Source of the DNA: Bacteroidota bacterium
Lineage (GTDB): Bacteria; Bacteroidota; Bacteroidia; Bacteroidales; UBA5342
Reading direction: 5' to 3'
Length of the DNA stretch: 36,183 nucleotides
NCBI GenBank assembly: GCA_003249935.1
Contig: QKHT01000029.1
Span: 1-36,183, forward strand
Position numbers and translations under genes: made by a program. This document shows, in pieces, positions 1 through 7,767 of the stretch. The notes under the pieces were generated by a model, which made no database searches, was not told the origin of the DNA, and saw only the letters and a program-made list of their open reading frames with translations. How positions within the stretch are numbered: the stretch's first letter is position 1; each line of letters begins with the position of its first letter.

Positions 1-2265
1 TGCATCGCTGAATGCTAAAGAGGTATTTAATACGGTAGCTCCGGTTACATTTGCTCCGCCCGTAATGGTAGCACCGCCAGCCATTGTTGTAGCACCGGTA
101 AGTGTGGTGGTTCCGCCTACAGTTAAGTTACCCGCAGTTACAGCCAAGTTACCTGTTGAAACCGCTAAATCACCAGATGATATTGTTGCACCATTACCGA
201 GAGTTGCTGCACCGGTTACACCCAAAGTACCGCCTACCGTTGCATTGTTGGCTATAGCCGCACTATTTAGTGTCGATGCGCCGGTTACATTCAAAGTATT
301 GTTAATGGTTGTTGCCCCATCGATGGTTGCAGTACCGGTTACACCCAAATTACCTGTAATAGAAGCACCACCGGTAGAAACAGTTAAACCGGTTCCAACA
401 GTTACGTTACCTGTTGTGGCAATGTTGGTACCATCGTTAGTTAAAGCACCTGAGGTTACCCATTTTGTACCATCCCAACGAAGCGTTTGATTTGGAGCGG
501 TACCATTCTCAATAGCACTCGACATTTTATCTTCTACAAACTTTGCAACCGCTTTTTCAGTTACTGTTTTTGCATCAGATGCTGATGTAGAGGCTTGTAT
601 TCCTTCGGTTGAAGTAACAACGGCCTCAGCATTTAATTTGTCGAAAGTAACAGCACCATCGGCTATTTTGGCTGTTGATACACCACCATCTTTAATTTGA
701 ATGGCATTTGAACCATTTACTTCAACAGTTACACCATCGGTGTTTACATCTAATGCTCCGGTTGTGCCATTTTGAGATAAAGCAACGCCTGCTACATCGG
801 CATTAAGTTTTGCTGCAGTTACTGCATCGTTCAAAATATTAATCGTTTTTACTTCGCCTTCACCTATTTTTGCTGAAGTTACAGAACCATCGGCTAATTT
901 TTCATTGGTTACATTGGCATCGGCTATCATTGTGGTAACTACTTTACTTGTACCAATAGTTGTTACACCAGTATTGCTCATAGTTACATCGCCACTCATC
1001 GTTTGTGCAGCTGCTTTTCCATCAGTTCCACCAATAAGTATTTTACCATCAGCAAGATTAATATTTTGAGCTGAATTTTCAATTGCTTCTTTTACAGCGG
1101 CTTCGGTAATAAGTTTATTATTGTTAGCTGCTAAAGTACCACCCGATTGGGTAATTCCGTTTACTGTATTACTACCTATTGTTAAATCTCCACCTGTTGT
1201 GATTGAACCGGCAGACAAAGCACCGGTTACGGTTGCTGCACCACCCACTGTTGCATTGCCGGTTGTAGCCAAAGTTGCTGCAGAAACGGCACCTGCAGTG
1301 GTAACAGAACCAGCGGTTAATGCGCCTGTAACATCTGCTGTACCCGCATTTACTGTACCAGTCACGGTTGCATCGCCACCAACAGTTGTATTACCTGTAA
1401 TTGCTGCATTGCCACCAATTGTTGCGTCTCCGGTTGTAGTTATTGAGGCTGCACTTACTGCACCTGTTGTGGTAAAGTTGAGCGAAGAGGTAATCCCATT
1501 GGCAAGATCTATTTTAAATTTTGCAGGATCGGCCGCTGCCCATTTGCCGCCATCCCAAACCAGTACCTGACCGGCGGTGGTACCTTCTTCTACACTGGCT
1601 ACGCGTGCAGTAACAAAATCGTACACAGCTTTGGATGTCACCAAATTGTTGCCATCAATAGCGGTTGAACCGTCTGCTGTTATACCATCTTTGGTTGTAG
1701 TAATAGCATTTATTTCTGTTCCGGCAACACTTATTGAGGCCACCGAAATACCATTTATTGCAGAATTACCACTTTCGTCTAAAAGCGTCCAAAAATCAGC
1801 TCCATCGAATGCTGCATCGTTTGATATTGCATCTTTTGCCACATACATCCCATTGTTGTGCATCACAAGCTGCCCTTTGGCATAGCTACCACCGGCAACC
1901 CAATCCTGGGTTACATATATTTCCTGCCATACATCGTCCAATTTATCGGTATTTCCTTTGTCATCAGCCAACAAATACTGTTTGTACGCACCGGTTTGAT
2001 CGGTAAAAGTAACAACCATACCTTCGGTTCTGCGAGCAGCAGTAAGGTCGCCATTGGTATTAATCGCATTACTCGCGCCACCGGCTAAATTGAGTGTACC
2101 TAAGTTGTGCATTCCGCCTTTAACATGTTCCGATTTTACAATCGGTAAATCACTCCATGCTTGTGGAGTTAATGTTGTGTTCATCCGTGTTTCGGTTGTT
2201 TGCGCTGTTGCACCAAACGTGGTAGCTATGGCAAACATGCTGATTAATAAACTAAACCTTTTCAT
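1..2265 (-). CDS. Long secreted repeat-rich fibre-like surface protein, C-terminus beyond the window
   Basis: An open frame of 755 codons with no stop starts at the ATG at 2265 and continues past base 1, so only the N-terminal part is seen. Residues 1-22 look like a signal peptide ending ATAQ. Residues 116-163 resemble a family 5/12 carbohydrate-binding module (W122, Y128, G131, V134, Y141, W159). Residues 263-366 and 610-755 are six-residue-periodic Gly/Thr/Val repeats (GDATIG, GNTTVG, TGNLGV, TGTATI style). Residues 440-550 carry ADGxVTxxK(I/L) repeats. A module with KAV, QxLxWDGxKW occurs at about 211-242 and 570-602. This composition resembles phage tail fibres and trimeric surface fibres. 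It is the last visible gene of a four-gene minus-strand operon, 21 bases after its neighbour. Secretion through T9SS is inferred from the operon; the sorting domain, if any, is off the window. No enzymatic function is suggested. Confidence 0.85.
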   Translation of the reverse strand, partial: MKRFSLLISMFAIATTFGATAQTTETRMNTTLTPQAWSDLPIVKSEHVKGGMHNLGTLNLAGGASNAINTNGDLTAARRTEGMVVTFTDQTGAYKQYLLADDKGNTDKLDDVWQEIYVTQDWVAGGSYAKGQLVMHNNGMYVAKDAISNDAAFDGADFWTLLDESGNSAINGISVASISVAGTEINAITTTKDGITADGSTAIDGNNLVTSKAVYDFVTARVASVEEGTTAGQVLVWDGGKWAAADPAKFKIDLANGITSSLNFTTTGAVSAASITTTGDATIGGNAAITGNTTVGGDATVTGTVNAGTADVTGALTAGSVTTAGAVSAATLATTGNATVGGAATVTGALSAGSITTGGDLTIGSNTVNGITQSGGTLAANNNKLITEAAVKEAIENSAQNINLADGKILIGGTDGKAAAQTMSGDVTMSNTGVTTIGTSKVVTTMIADANVTNEKLADGSVTSAKIGEGEVKTINILNDAVTAAKLNADVAGVALSQNGTTGALDVNTDGVTVEVNGSNAIQIKDGGVSTAKIADGAVTFDKLNAEAVVTSTEGIQASTSASDAKTVTEKAVAKFVEDKMSSAIENGTAPNQTLRWDGTKWVTSGALTNDGTNIATTGNVTVGTGLTVSTGGASITGNLGVTGTATIDGATTINNTLNVTGASTLNSAAIANNATVGGTLGVTGAATLGNGATISSGDLAVSTGNLAVTAGNLTVGGTTTLTGATTMAGGATITGGANVTGATVLNTSLAFSDA

Positions 2266-2286
2266 TTTAAATGCTTTAATAAATAG

Positions 2287-3471
2287 TTATTTTATAATTG
2301 TAAGCTTCACATTTTTATACCAATCCGGAACTAAAGTTGCAATTCGCCATACCTGATAGTCGATTCCATTAATAGCCAGATTTTGTTTTTTTAATCCATC
2401 AACAACTTCATAATCATCTAAATAGAATTGTGGTCTGCCCCACTCTGCCGGAAAGGCCACGACATAAAATTTTTTATTACCTTTTATTAAATTGTAGCCG
2501 TTTTCGTCGAAATCTTTTTGGTTTGAATAAGCCATAAAATTTCCTGTACTCAATAACTCATCCACACTAATCTTTCCCGATTTTTCTAAACTATTACTCT
2601 CTCCGATAAAAACCGTGAAATCCTTTGAAGTAGCAGTTGATGATATAGAAAGACTAATCCAACTATCACCATAACTGTCGCCATTTGTATCAGTATACAC
2701 AAACCATTCATTTTGCCCTTTACCATTATCCTTTACAAAACACATATCCCCGACTTTAGCACCTGTTGCTTTAAGTTGACTAATGTGGTTCAATATACAA
2801 ACACCATGTGCCGAAGGTGCTGATGCCGGTTTTATACTGTTTATCCTGTTTTCGAAATAAACGCTGTCTTCCACTATTTTACGGGTAAATTTTCTTTCGA
2901 TGGTTACTAATCGGTTGGTAAACAACAAGCTGTCATTCGAAATTTTAATATATATTTTTGAAATCTCTGCTTTTAAACTGTCAATTGCCTTTTGATTGTT
3001 TTGTGCACCATAAAGCTTCGAGAAATAGGTACTATCGCTGATTACTTTATTGAATAATTTATTGATTTTATTTTCGAAAAAGGTACTATCACCCTTAATT
3101 TTAAGAAGAATTGCCTGAAAATTACCCGAAACATCTACTGTATCAACCGGCATTTGCACTGTATTACCGGTAGTGCTTAATTTTATCCATTTTGTGCCTT
3201 CGAAATAAAAGAATGCTTTTTCAGATAAATCGAAAACCAACAAACCTACCGCTGTTTCGTCGGGGTTAATGGCAATCCTTTCGGCAGTGGACATGCGCGG
3301 AATAAGTAAACCTGATTGTGTTGAATAAACCTCAAGTTTTGCAAATTTATTGGTTGAACCATCACGTTTGCCAATAAGAACGCCACTCTGTGCATGCAAC
3401 AGTTGAGTTCCTGTTTCAACTACAAACAGCGAAACTAATGCTAAAGCAAATATTTTCAGTTGTTTATTCAT
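2287..3471 (-). CDS. Secreted tail-fibre-like hypothetical surface protein, 394 aa
   Basis: The protein starts with a signal peptide (cleavage near LLHAQ, residue 28). Residues 29-105 contain a pattern common in Bacteroidota surface proteins: a short Gly-rich strand, then SGLLIPRMSTAERIAI, then VGLLVFDLSEKAFFYFEGTKW, which resembles the WDGxKW knobs of the longer protein encoded next to it. Residues 120-215 form a probable coiled coil with a recurring D-S-x-x-[FY]-x-N/K-[RK]-[IL] unit (GDSTFFENKI, SDSTYFSKL, NDSLLFTNRL, EDSVYFENRI). The C-terminal half has a Gly/Asp loop region and ends in a compact beta-rich segment. It is separated by 2 bases from the PorP/SprF gene upstream and by 21 bases from the long fibre gene downstream, so co-transcription is very likely. 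No T9SS sorting domain is obvious. Exact function is unknown; a surface adhesin or fibre component is the best guess. Confidence 0.8.
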   Translation of the reverse strand: MNKQLKIFALALVSLFVVETGTQLLHAQSGVLIGKRDGSTNKFAKLEVYSTQSGLLIPRMSTAERIAINPDETAVGLLVFDLSEKAFFYFEGTKWIKLSTTGNTVQMPVDTVDVSGNFQAILLKIKGDSTFFENKINKLFNKVISDSTYFSKLYGAQNNQKAIDSLKAEISKIYIKISNDSLLFTNRLVTIERKFTRKIVEDSVYFENRINSIKPASAPSAHGVCILNHISQLKATGAKVGDMCFVKDNGKGQNEWFVYTDTNGDSYGDSWISLSISSTATSKDFTVFIGESNSLEKSGKISVDELLSTGNFMAYSNQKDFDENGYNLIKGNKKFYVVAFPAEWGRPQFYLDDYEVVDGLKKQNLAINGIDYQVWRIATLVPDWYKNVKLTIIK

Positions 3472-3473
3472 AA

Positions 3474-4421
3474 TTAGTTGAGCAGATAAATCATTTTTTG
3501 TTTTCTTTCGTCGTTATGTTTTCCGTCTCCAAAACGAAAATCAAGCCTCATTTCAAAACTCCCGTAAGTAAATCTTTTTAACTCTGTAAGCTGCGCTTCG
3601 TAAGAGAAAGCTAAACGCGAAACAGGCCCAATTTTAACATCGCACGACATAATCACCGATTCGTTTATCCGGTTCGAAACGCCAAACCAAACTTCATCGT
3701 TATACAAAAAGTTGATACCTGCTTCATATGTACGAATGTTGCCCGGCAAAAACCTCGCCTGCATCGATTCTTTAATTCTCCAAGCCTGATTCAATCGTTG
3801 TATTGTACCGGCAATAGCATATGTTCCCTGATAAAAATCCACTTCGGTATACCTATTACCGTTTATCATAAGGTACGAACTTACGCCGGTATAAAATTTG
3901 GTGTTATAGTACAAAAATCCTAAACCCGCACACGGATTCACAAAACTGTAAAAACTGTTGGCAAAATCGTAATTCGAACCGTAGTTACTTTCCGGATATA
4001 GCGATTTGTATGTGATGATTTTATCCTTATCAATGTAATTATATTCAACACCAAATTGTAAACCAAATCCTAAATAGTTTGAATTACTTACCTGTAAATC
4101 TATATTTATGTTTGAAGAGACGTTCGATATACTAAAATTTCCTCTCTTTACATTTACACCTTGTATGCCTACACCCATATTATATCGTTCAATTGGTAAA
4201 AAAGATGTAAATCCATAAACCTCCGGACTCCCTTTGAGACCGTTCCACTGATTCCGGTACAGAATTTTGGCGGAAAAGCTGTTTTCAATTACAGAATATG
4301 CAGGATTCACGAAATCGACCGTTTTAAAGATTTGAGAAAACTGAACCGGCAATTGAGATTTGCCTGTAATGCAAATGCTCCACAGTGCGCATAGAAACAA
4401 TATTGAATAAAGTTTTTGCAT
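3474..4421 (-). CDS. PorP/SprF family type IX secretion-associated outer membrane protein
   Basis: This 315-aa protein has a signal peptide (about residues 1-22, ending GKSQ), followed by the family hallmark: FSQ near the mature N-terminus, then VNPAYS and a short SFSAKILYRNQWNGLKGSP stretch, and repeated amphipathic beta strands typical of an outer-membrane barrel (GVGIQG, YLGFGLQFGVEYNY, FYTGVSSYLMING, WFGVSNRI). Length matches the family. In Flavobacterium johnsoniae, SprF is required for surface display of the SprB adhesin, and relatives are often encoded beside proteins with type B T9SS sorting domains. That arrangement is present here: the upstream gene, 7 bases away, ends in a type B-like domain. 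I infer that it assists export or surface attachment of one or more proteins of this operon. The family assignment is firm; the partner assignment is inferred. Confidence 0.88.
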   Translation of the reverse strand: MQKLYSILFLCALWSICITGKSQLPVQFSQIFKTVDFVNPAYSVIENSFSAKILYRNQWNGLKGSPEVYGFTSFLPIERYNMGVGIQGVNVKRGNFSISNVSSNINIDLQVSNSNYLGFGLQFGVEYNYIDKDKIITYKSLYPESNYGSNYDFANSFYSFVNPCAGLGFLYYNTKFYTGVSSYLMINGNRYTEVDFYQGTYAIAGTIQRLNQAWRIKESMQARFLPGNIRTYEAGINFLYNDEVWFGVSNRINESVIMSCDVKIGPVSRLAFSYEAQLTELKRFTYGSFEMRLDFRFGDGKHNDERKQKMIYLLN

Positions 4422-4428
4422 ACCATAA

Positions 4429-5691
4429 CTAAAATGAAGCTTTTACATCAATAAAATCTTGTTTCGAATATCTTATACCATCCAAAGTATAATTGAAAAC
4501 ATAATAGTAGGTACCATCTTTATAATTCTTCATATCCAAATTATTATGGTACGGTTTTGCCCGAAACAGCTCTTTTCCGGAACTATTGTACATGATTAGT
4601 TCAGGTTCACCAAATGTTGCCAATTCGTTTATAATGAACCGCGATTCGCGTCCTTCTCCCGGGGCAATAAAATTTACAAATTCAGTTTCAACGCCGGTGG
4701 CCATAGCAAACAAGCCCAGCTTGTTAATATCTGTGGCTGAAACTACAGGAGAAAAACTCTTACGGGTATCTGAACCCAAAAGTGGTAAAACACCAGCTTT
4801 TTGCCATTTAGGAAAACCATTTTTGTAATCTCCGGCCATTATTAACGCAAAAAGATTACTTTTTAATTCAGCACTTCTTTTAAACCCTTCAATCTGACCT
4901 GTGAAATTTATTTTCCCACTTAAATTATTTTTGTCAGCTGTAATTTCCCAACCACCAATATTAATTATTTGATTGAAAGTAACCACATCATTTTTAATAT
5001 CTATTCGGTTTCCAAGGTTATAATCTGAAGTAAAATTTACATTTAAAAAATCAGCATCATTGAATTGATTTTCAATTTTTACAGGATAATAACCATTTAA
5101 GTTTCCTACCGGAAACATATATGTTTCGCCGGTTGATACCTTACGTTGCATATTACCAATAACATACGACTTCGAATTATTTTCAAAAAGAGCATTAACT
5201 GCCGCAGGATTTCTCGATTCAATTTTTAGTGCATAGCCTTTAAATACTTCAATATTTCCCGAATTAAGTGTTAATTCATTTTCTATAACTAAACTGTTAT
5301 TACACAAAAATGAACCCCCACTTAATGTATTCATTTTCAAATTGTATATATTTAATGGTTTATCACTGTCTAAATTCAGTGTACCGGTACCCTCTACCAC
5401 AAAATCACCAATACCGGTAAATAATTTGTTGTTCACCTCATTACTAAAATAGCGGTTACCTTCTCCACCAAAAATTAACGAACCATTATTCACAATCGAA
5501 ATATTGCCAACTGTTTTCAGATTACCATTAATGGTAACACTTTCGCCTTTAGAAATCACAATTTCTTCATTTCCAAAACAAACCATATCGGCCGACTCTT
5601 TTGAAGGCTGAGCATATGTTGCAAAACCACATGCAGAAATTCCTCCGATGAGAACGTATACTGATACTATATGTAATGTTGGAAATTTCAT
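4429..5691 (-). CDS. Secreted beta-rich protein with type B T9SS C-terminal sorting domain
   Basis: I chose the ATG at 5691 (420 aa) rather than the in-frame ATG at 5745, because it places a normal signal peptide (MKFPTLHIVSVYVLIGG, cleavage near FATYAQ) at the N-terminus. Residues 45-180 have short repeated strands of beta-helix type (VTINGNLKTVGNISIVNNGSL, LTLNSGNIEVF). The last 80 residues match the gliding-motility-associated type B sorting domain in outline: a degenerate PGEGRESRFIINEL in place of PNGDGxNDxFxI, then LIMYNSSGKELF, a YHNNLD turn, and the strongly conserved DGTYYYVFNYTLDG close to the end. Such domains direct export by T9SS and pair with SprF-like partners; the PorP/SprF gene lies 7 bases downstream. 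It is the first gene of the operon. A cysteine in ISAC could be read as a lipobox but the AYAQ cleavage looks better. Binding target is unknown. Confidence 0.82.
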   Translation of the reverse strand: MKFPTLHIVSVYVLIGGISACGFATYAQPSKESADMVCFGNEEIVISKGESVTINGNLKTVGNISIVNNGSLIFGGEGNRYFSNEVNNKLFTGIGDFVVEGTGTLNLDSDKPLNIYNLKMNTLSGGSFLCNNSLVIENELTLNSGNIEVFKGYALKIESRNPAAVNALFENNSKSYVIGNMQRKVSTGETYMFPVGNLNGYYPVKIENQFNDADFLNVNFTSDYNLGNRIDIKNDVVTFNQIINIGGWEITADKNNLSGKINFTGQIEGFKRSAELKSNLFALIMAGDYKNGFPKWQKAGVLPLLGSDTRKSFSPVVSATDINKLGLFAMATGVETEFVNFIAPGEGRESRFIINELATFGEPELIMYNSSGKELFRAKPYHNNLDMKNYKDGTYYYVFNYTLDGIRYSKQDFIDVKASF

Positions 5692-6124
5692 TTGAATTGA
5701 TCTATTAAAACTGCATGTTAACAATTTGTACTTGTTGTAAGTCATTCATTAAAAGCACTAACGCTAAAGTCACATTATTCCGATACGAATTCATATTTTT
5801 AATCTTTTAATTATTATCCCTAAATAAAGATTATCATATTTCATGCCAAAATTTTATTTACTTTATATTCAATACTTTACAAATTAAATACATCTTATTA
5901 AATAAATATTTCTTCATTCCCGAAGATATATTTTCGTTCTAATCACAATACAAATATAAAGCAAATATTTTATATATGATAATTTATTGTTAAGTTTATT
6001 ACTATATATCTCATACTTATGTTACCTTACTATTAATTTATAATTAATCTACTCAAATATTATTTACATTAAAATCATATTAACAAATATAATACATTAT
6101 ATATAAACATCTTACTTCAAATTA
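5692..6124. other. AT-rich non-coding leader region
   Basis: No convincing gene is present between the surface operon start and the hairpin at 6125. The DNA is strongly AT-rich. A minus-strand TATATTTG at 5958-5951 fits the Bacteroidota -7 element TAnnTTTG, but no matching -33 element was found at normal spacing, so the operon promoter is not settled. If used, it would give a 5' leader of about 250 bases. Confidence 0.5.
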
Positions 6125-6167
6125 AAATTCTAATGTCTTACACAAAATGTGTAAGACATTAGAATTT
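6125..6167. repeat. Perfect 20-bp inverted repeat with 3-base loop
   Basis: The arms at 6125-6144 and 6148-6167 are exact reverse complements, separated by AAA. The core reads GTCTTACACA then TGTGTAAGAC. The hairpin lies between the deoC terminator and the leader of the surface operon. No long T tract follows on either strand, so a classical intrinsic terminator is possible but not clear. An operator, cruciform or small interspersed palindrome are alternatives. Confidence 0.85.
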
Positions 6168-6205
6168 AATGTTAAGTATAGAAATAAAAAACACAAATTT
6201 ATTGC

Positions 6206-6240
6206 CAAAAAAAAAAGCCTGTTACAATGCGTAACAGGCT
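6206..6240 (-). terminator. Rho-independent terminator of deoC
   Basis: On the minus strand a 10-bp stem, AGCCTGTTAC at 6240-6231 pairing with 6225-6216 around a 5-base loop, is followed directly by a run of about ten T residues. It begins about 22 bases after the deoC stop codon. Stem, loop and T tract are all typical. Confidence 0.9.
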
Positions 6241-6261
6241 AAAAATAAAATATAGTACAAA

Positions 6262-7137
6262 TTAGAAATACTTCAATTCATTCAAATTATTCGATGCCGA
6301 AATTAAATTATTTGCCAACCTGCTTGCACCAATTCTGAATAGCTCTGGCTTGAGCCATTCTTTACCCAAAATATTTTCAACAATTGTATAATATAAAATG
6401 GCATCTTCAACAGTAACAATTCCACCGGCCATTTTAATACCTACCATTTTTCCGGTTTTTTTATAATACCACTCAATAGCTTTACACATTACTATTGCAG
6501 CTTCAGGCGTTGCAGAAACAGATGTTTTTCCGGTTGAAGTTTTAATGAAATCGGCACCTGATTCCATTGCCAAAATTGCGGCGATAAATATTAGTTTTGG
6601 TGTTTTTAATTCACCCGTTTCTAAAATTACCTTCAGGTGTTTTTCCTTCAGTAATTGTTTAATTTCACTAATTTCTTCATACACTGCATCATATTCTTCA
6701 TTTATAAATGAACCCACAGGCATAACAATATCTATTTCGTCGGCACCATCCAAAAGTGCAAGGTTAACTTCTGCAATTTTTATTTCAATAAATGTTTGCG
6801 AAGATGGAAAACCACCAGCCACAGCAGCAATTTTAATCCGTTTAGAATTTAGGCTGTTTTTCAACTGTCCTACAAAATTAGGATAAACACACAAGGCTGA
6901 AACTTCTGGCATATCGGGATAATTTACCCTAAAATTGTTTACTTTATTAACAAATATTGTGATGGAATCCACACTGTCTGTTACATTCAATGAGGTAAGA
7001 TCGAGCAAACCAAAAATCAATTTGTAAATATCCTGATTACAATTTTTTTCTAATAATTCGTTCGTTTCTTGAAGGATATTACTGATTTCTTGGTCAGTAA
7101 TCACTTCTTTTATAAGATCGTAAAATTGTGCATTCAT
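6262..7137 (-). CDS. deoC: Deoxyribose-phosphate aldolase
   Basis: The enzyme reversibly splits 2-deoxyribose 5-phosphate into glyceraldehyde 3-phosphate and acetaldehyde in nucleoside catabolism. Counting from the ATG at 7137 (291 aa), the TIM-barrel active site is intact: D136 in ADEIDIV, the Schiff-base lysine K199 in FIKTSTGK, and the second lysine K235 in GIKMAGGI. The phosphate-binding glycine motif follows. The protein is longer than the roughly 260-aa E. coli enzyme because of an N-terminal helical extension, as in Bacteroidales homologues. An alternative ATG at 7170 would add 11 low-complexity residues. The gene stands alone on the minus strand, ends in a strong terminator, and faces away from the putative origin. 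In Bacteroides, as I recall, deoC follows uvrC and mazG; here it is displaced. Confidence 0.95.
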   Translation of the reverse strand: MNAQFYDLIKEVITDQEISNILQETNELLEKNCNQDIYKLIFGLLDLTSLNVTDSVDSITIFVNKVNNFRVNYPDMPEVSALCVYPNFVGQLKNSLNSKRIKIAAVAGGFPSSQTFIEIKIAEVNLALLDGADEIDIVMPVGSFINEEYDAVYEEISEIKQLLKEKHLKVILETGELKTPKLIFIAAILAMESGADFIKTSTGKTSVSATPEAAIVMCKAIEWYYKKTGKMVGIKMAGGIVTVEDAILYYTIVENILGKEWLKPELFRIGASRLANNLISASNNLNELKYF

Positions 7138-7170
7138 TAGTACCGTATTATATATATTATTATTAATCAA

Positions 7171-7767
7171 GCAATTAAAAAATAATTGAAATTATTCGTA
7201 GTGCAAAATTCAGATAAATATTTAATATTACCAATAATCTTAACCAGTTCAACATAAAATATATAAATTATATGTTGTATGATATTGCTGTTAATAAGTT
7301 CTGAGATATTATGTTTGGTAAATTGTAATATCTTTTAAATCTGTATTTTACTCTAATGAAACATGAGTATGGATAAAGCAATAAAATTGTGAATAAGTTT
7401 TAATTATTTCTGATCCTTTGATTTTTATATTCAATAACATTGTATATAAAATCAGTGATTTGAATAATGCAAGTAAAACTTGTTATTACTTTTAAATAGT
7501 TATCCATAGTCTTTCAGAATTTTTAATCGTAATATTGAAGCAATAATTTTTAACTTTGTGTGGTTTGAACAATTGTGGATAACAATCATTAATATATTGT
7601 ATGTCAATATTGTAATTCAAATTTTATTGTGAACAACACCTTTATAACATTAGGTAATTTATTAATAAAGGAAGTTGCAAGAAAATTAACACAAAGTTTT
7701 ACACTATACTAACAGGCATAATAGTATTAGTAATTTAATTTAAATATATATCAATAATAATAATAAT
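7171..7767. other. Candidate replication origin (oriC) in divergent intergenic region
   Basis: This 600-base stretch between deoC (minus) and nadA (plus) has no credible gene and is very AT-rich, with near-pure A/T segments at 7141-7200 and 7725-7767 that could serve as unwinding elements. It holds a cluster of DnaA-box-like 9-mers: 7368-7376 (TATGGATAA, one mismatch), 7388-7396 (TGTGAATAA, one mismatch), 7500-7508 (TTATCCATA, one mismatch), 7574-7582 (TGTGGATAA, perfect) and 7628-7636 (TGTGAACAA, two mismatches). Genes diverge from it on both sides and G/C strand bias appears to flip here. TAnnTTTG elements at 7310-7317 and 7551-7558 are possible plus-strand promoters. No dnaA gene lies in the window. 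The assignment is an inference. Confidence 0.6.
7574..7582 (-). promoter_or_regulatory. Perfect DnaA box
   Basis: The minus strand reads TTATCCACA, the consensus DnaA-binding 9-mer. Three one-mismatch boxes lie within the 215 bases to its left. Function depends on the surrounding region being an origin. Confidence 0.6.

Noticed and set aside
1-2265. The fibre gene as part of a prophage tail module
   Set aside because: No other phage genes are near; the signal peptide and the PorP/SprF neighbour indicate a secreted cell-surface protein.
65-2356. Several plus-strand open frames rich in Pro/Val/Ala
   Set aside because: They are antisense images of the Gly/Thr/Val repeats of the long minus-strand fibre gene; they lack signal peptides, family motifs and sensible spacing.
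4586-4828. Plus-strand 80-codon frame
   Set aside because: Lies fully inside the type B sorting-domain gene on the other strand and resembles nothing.
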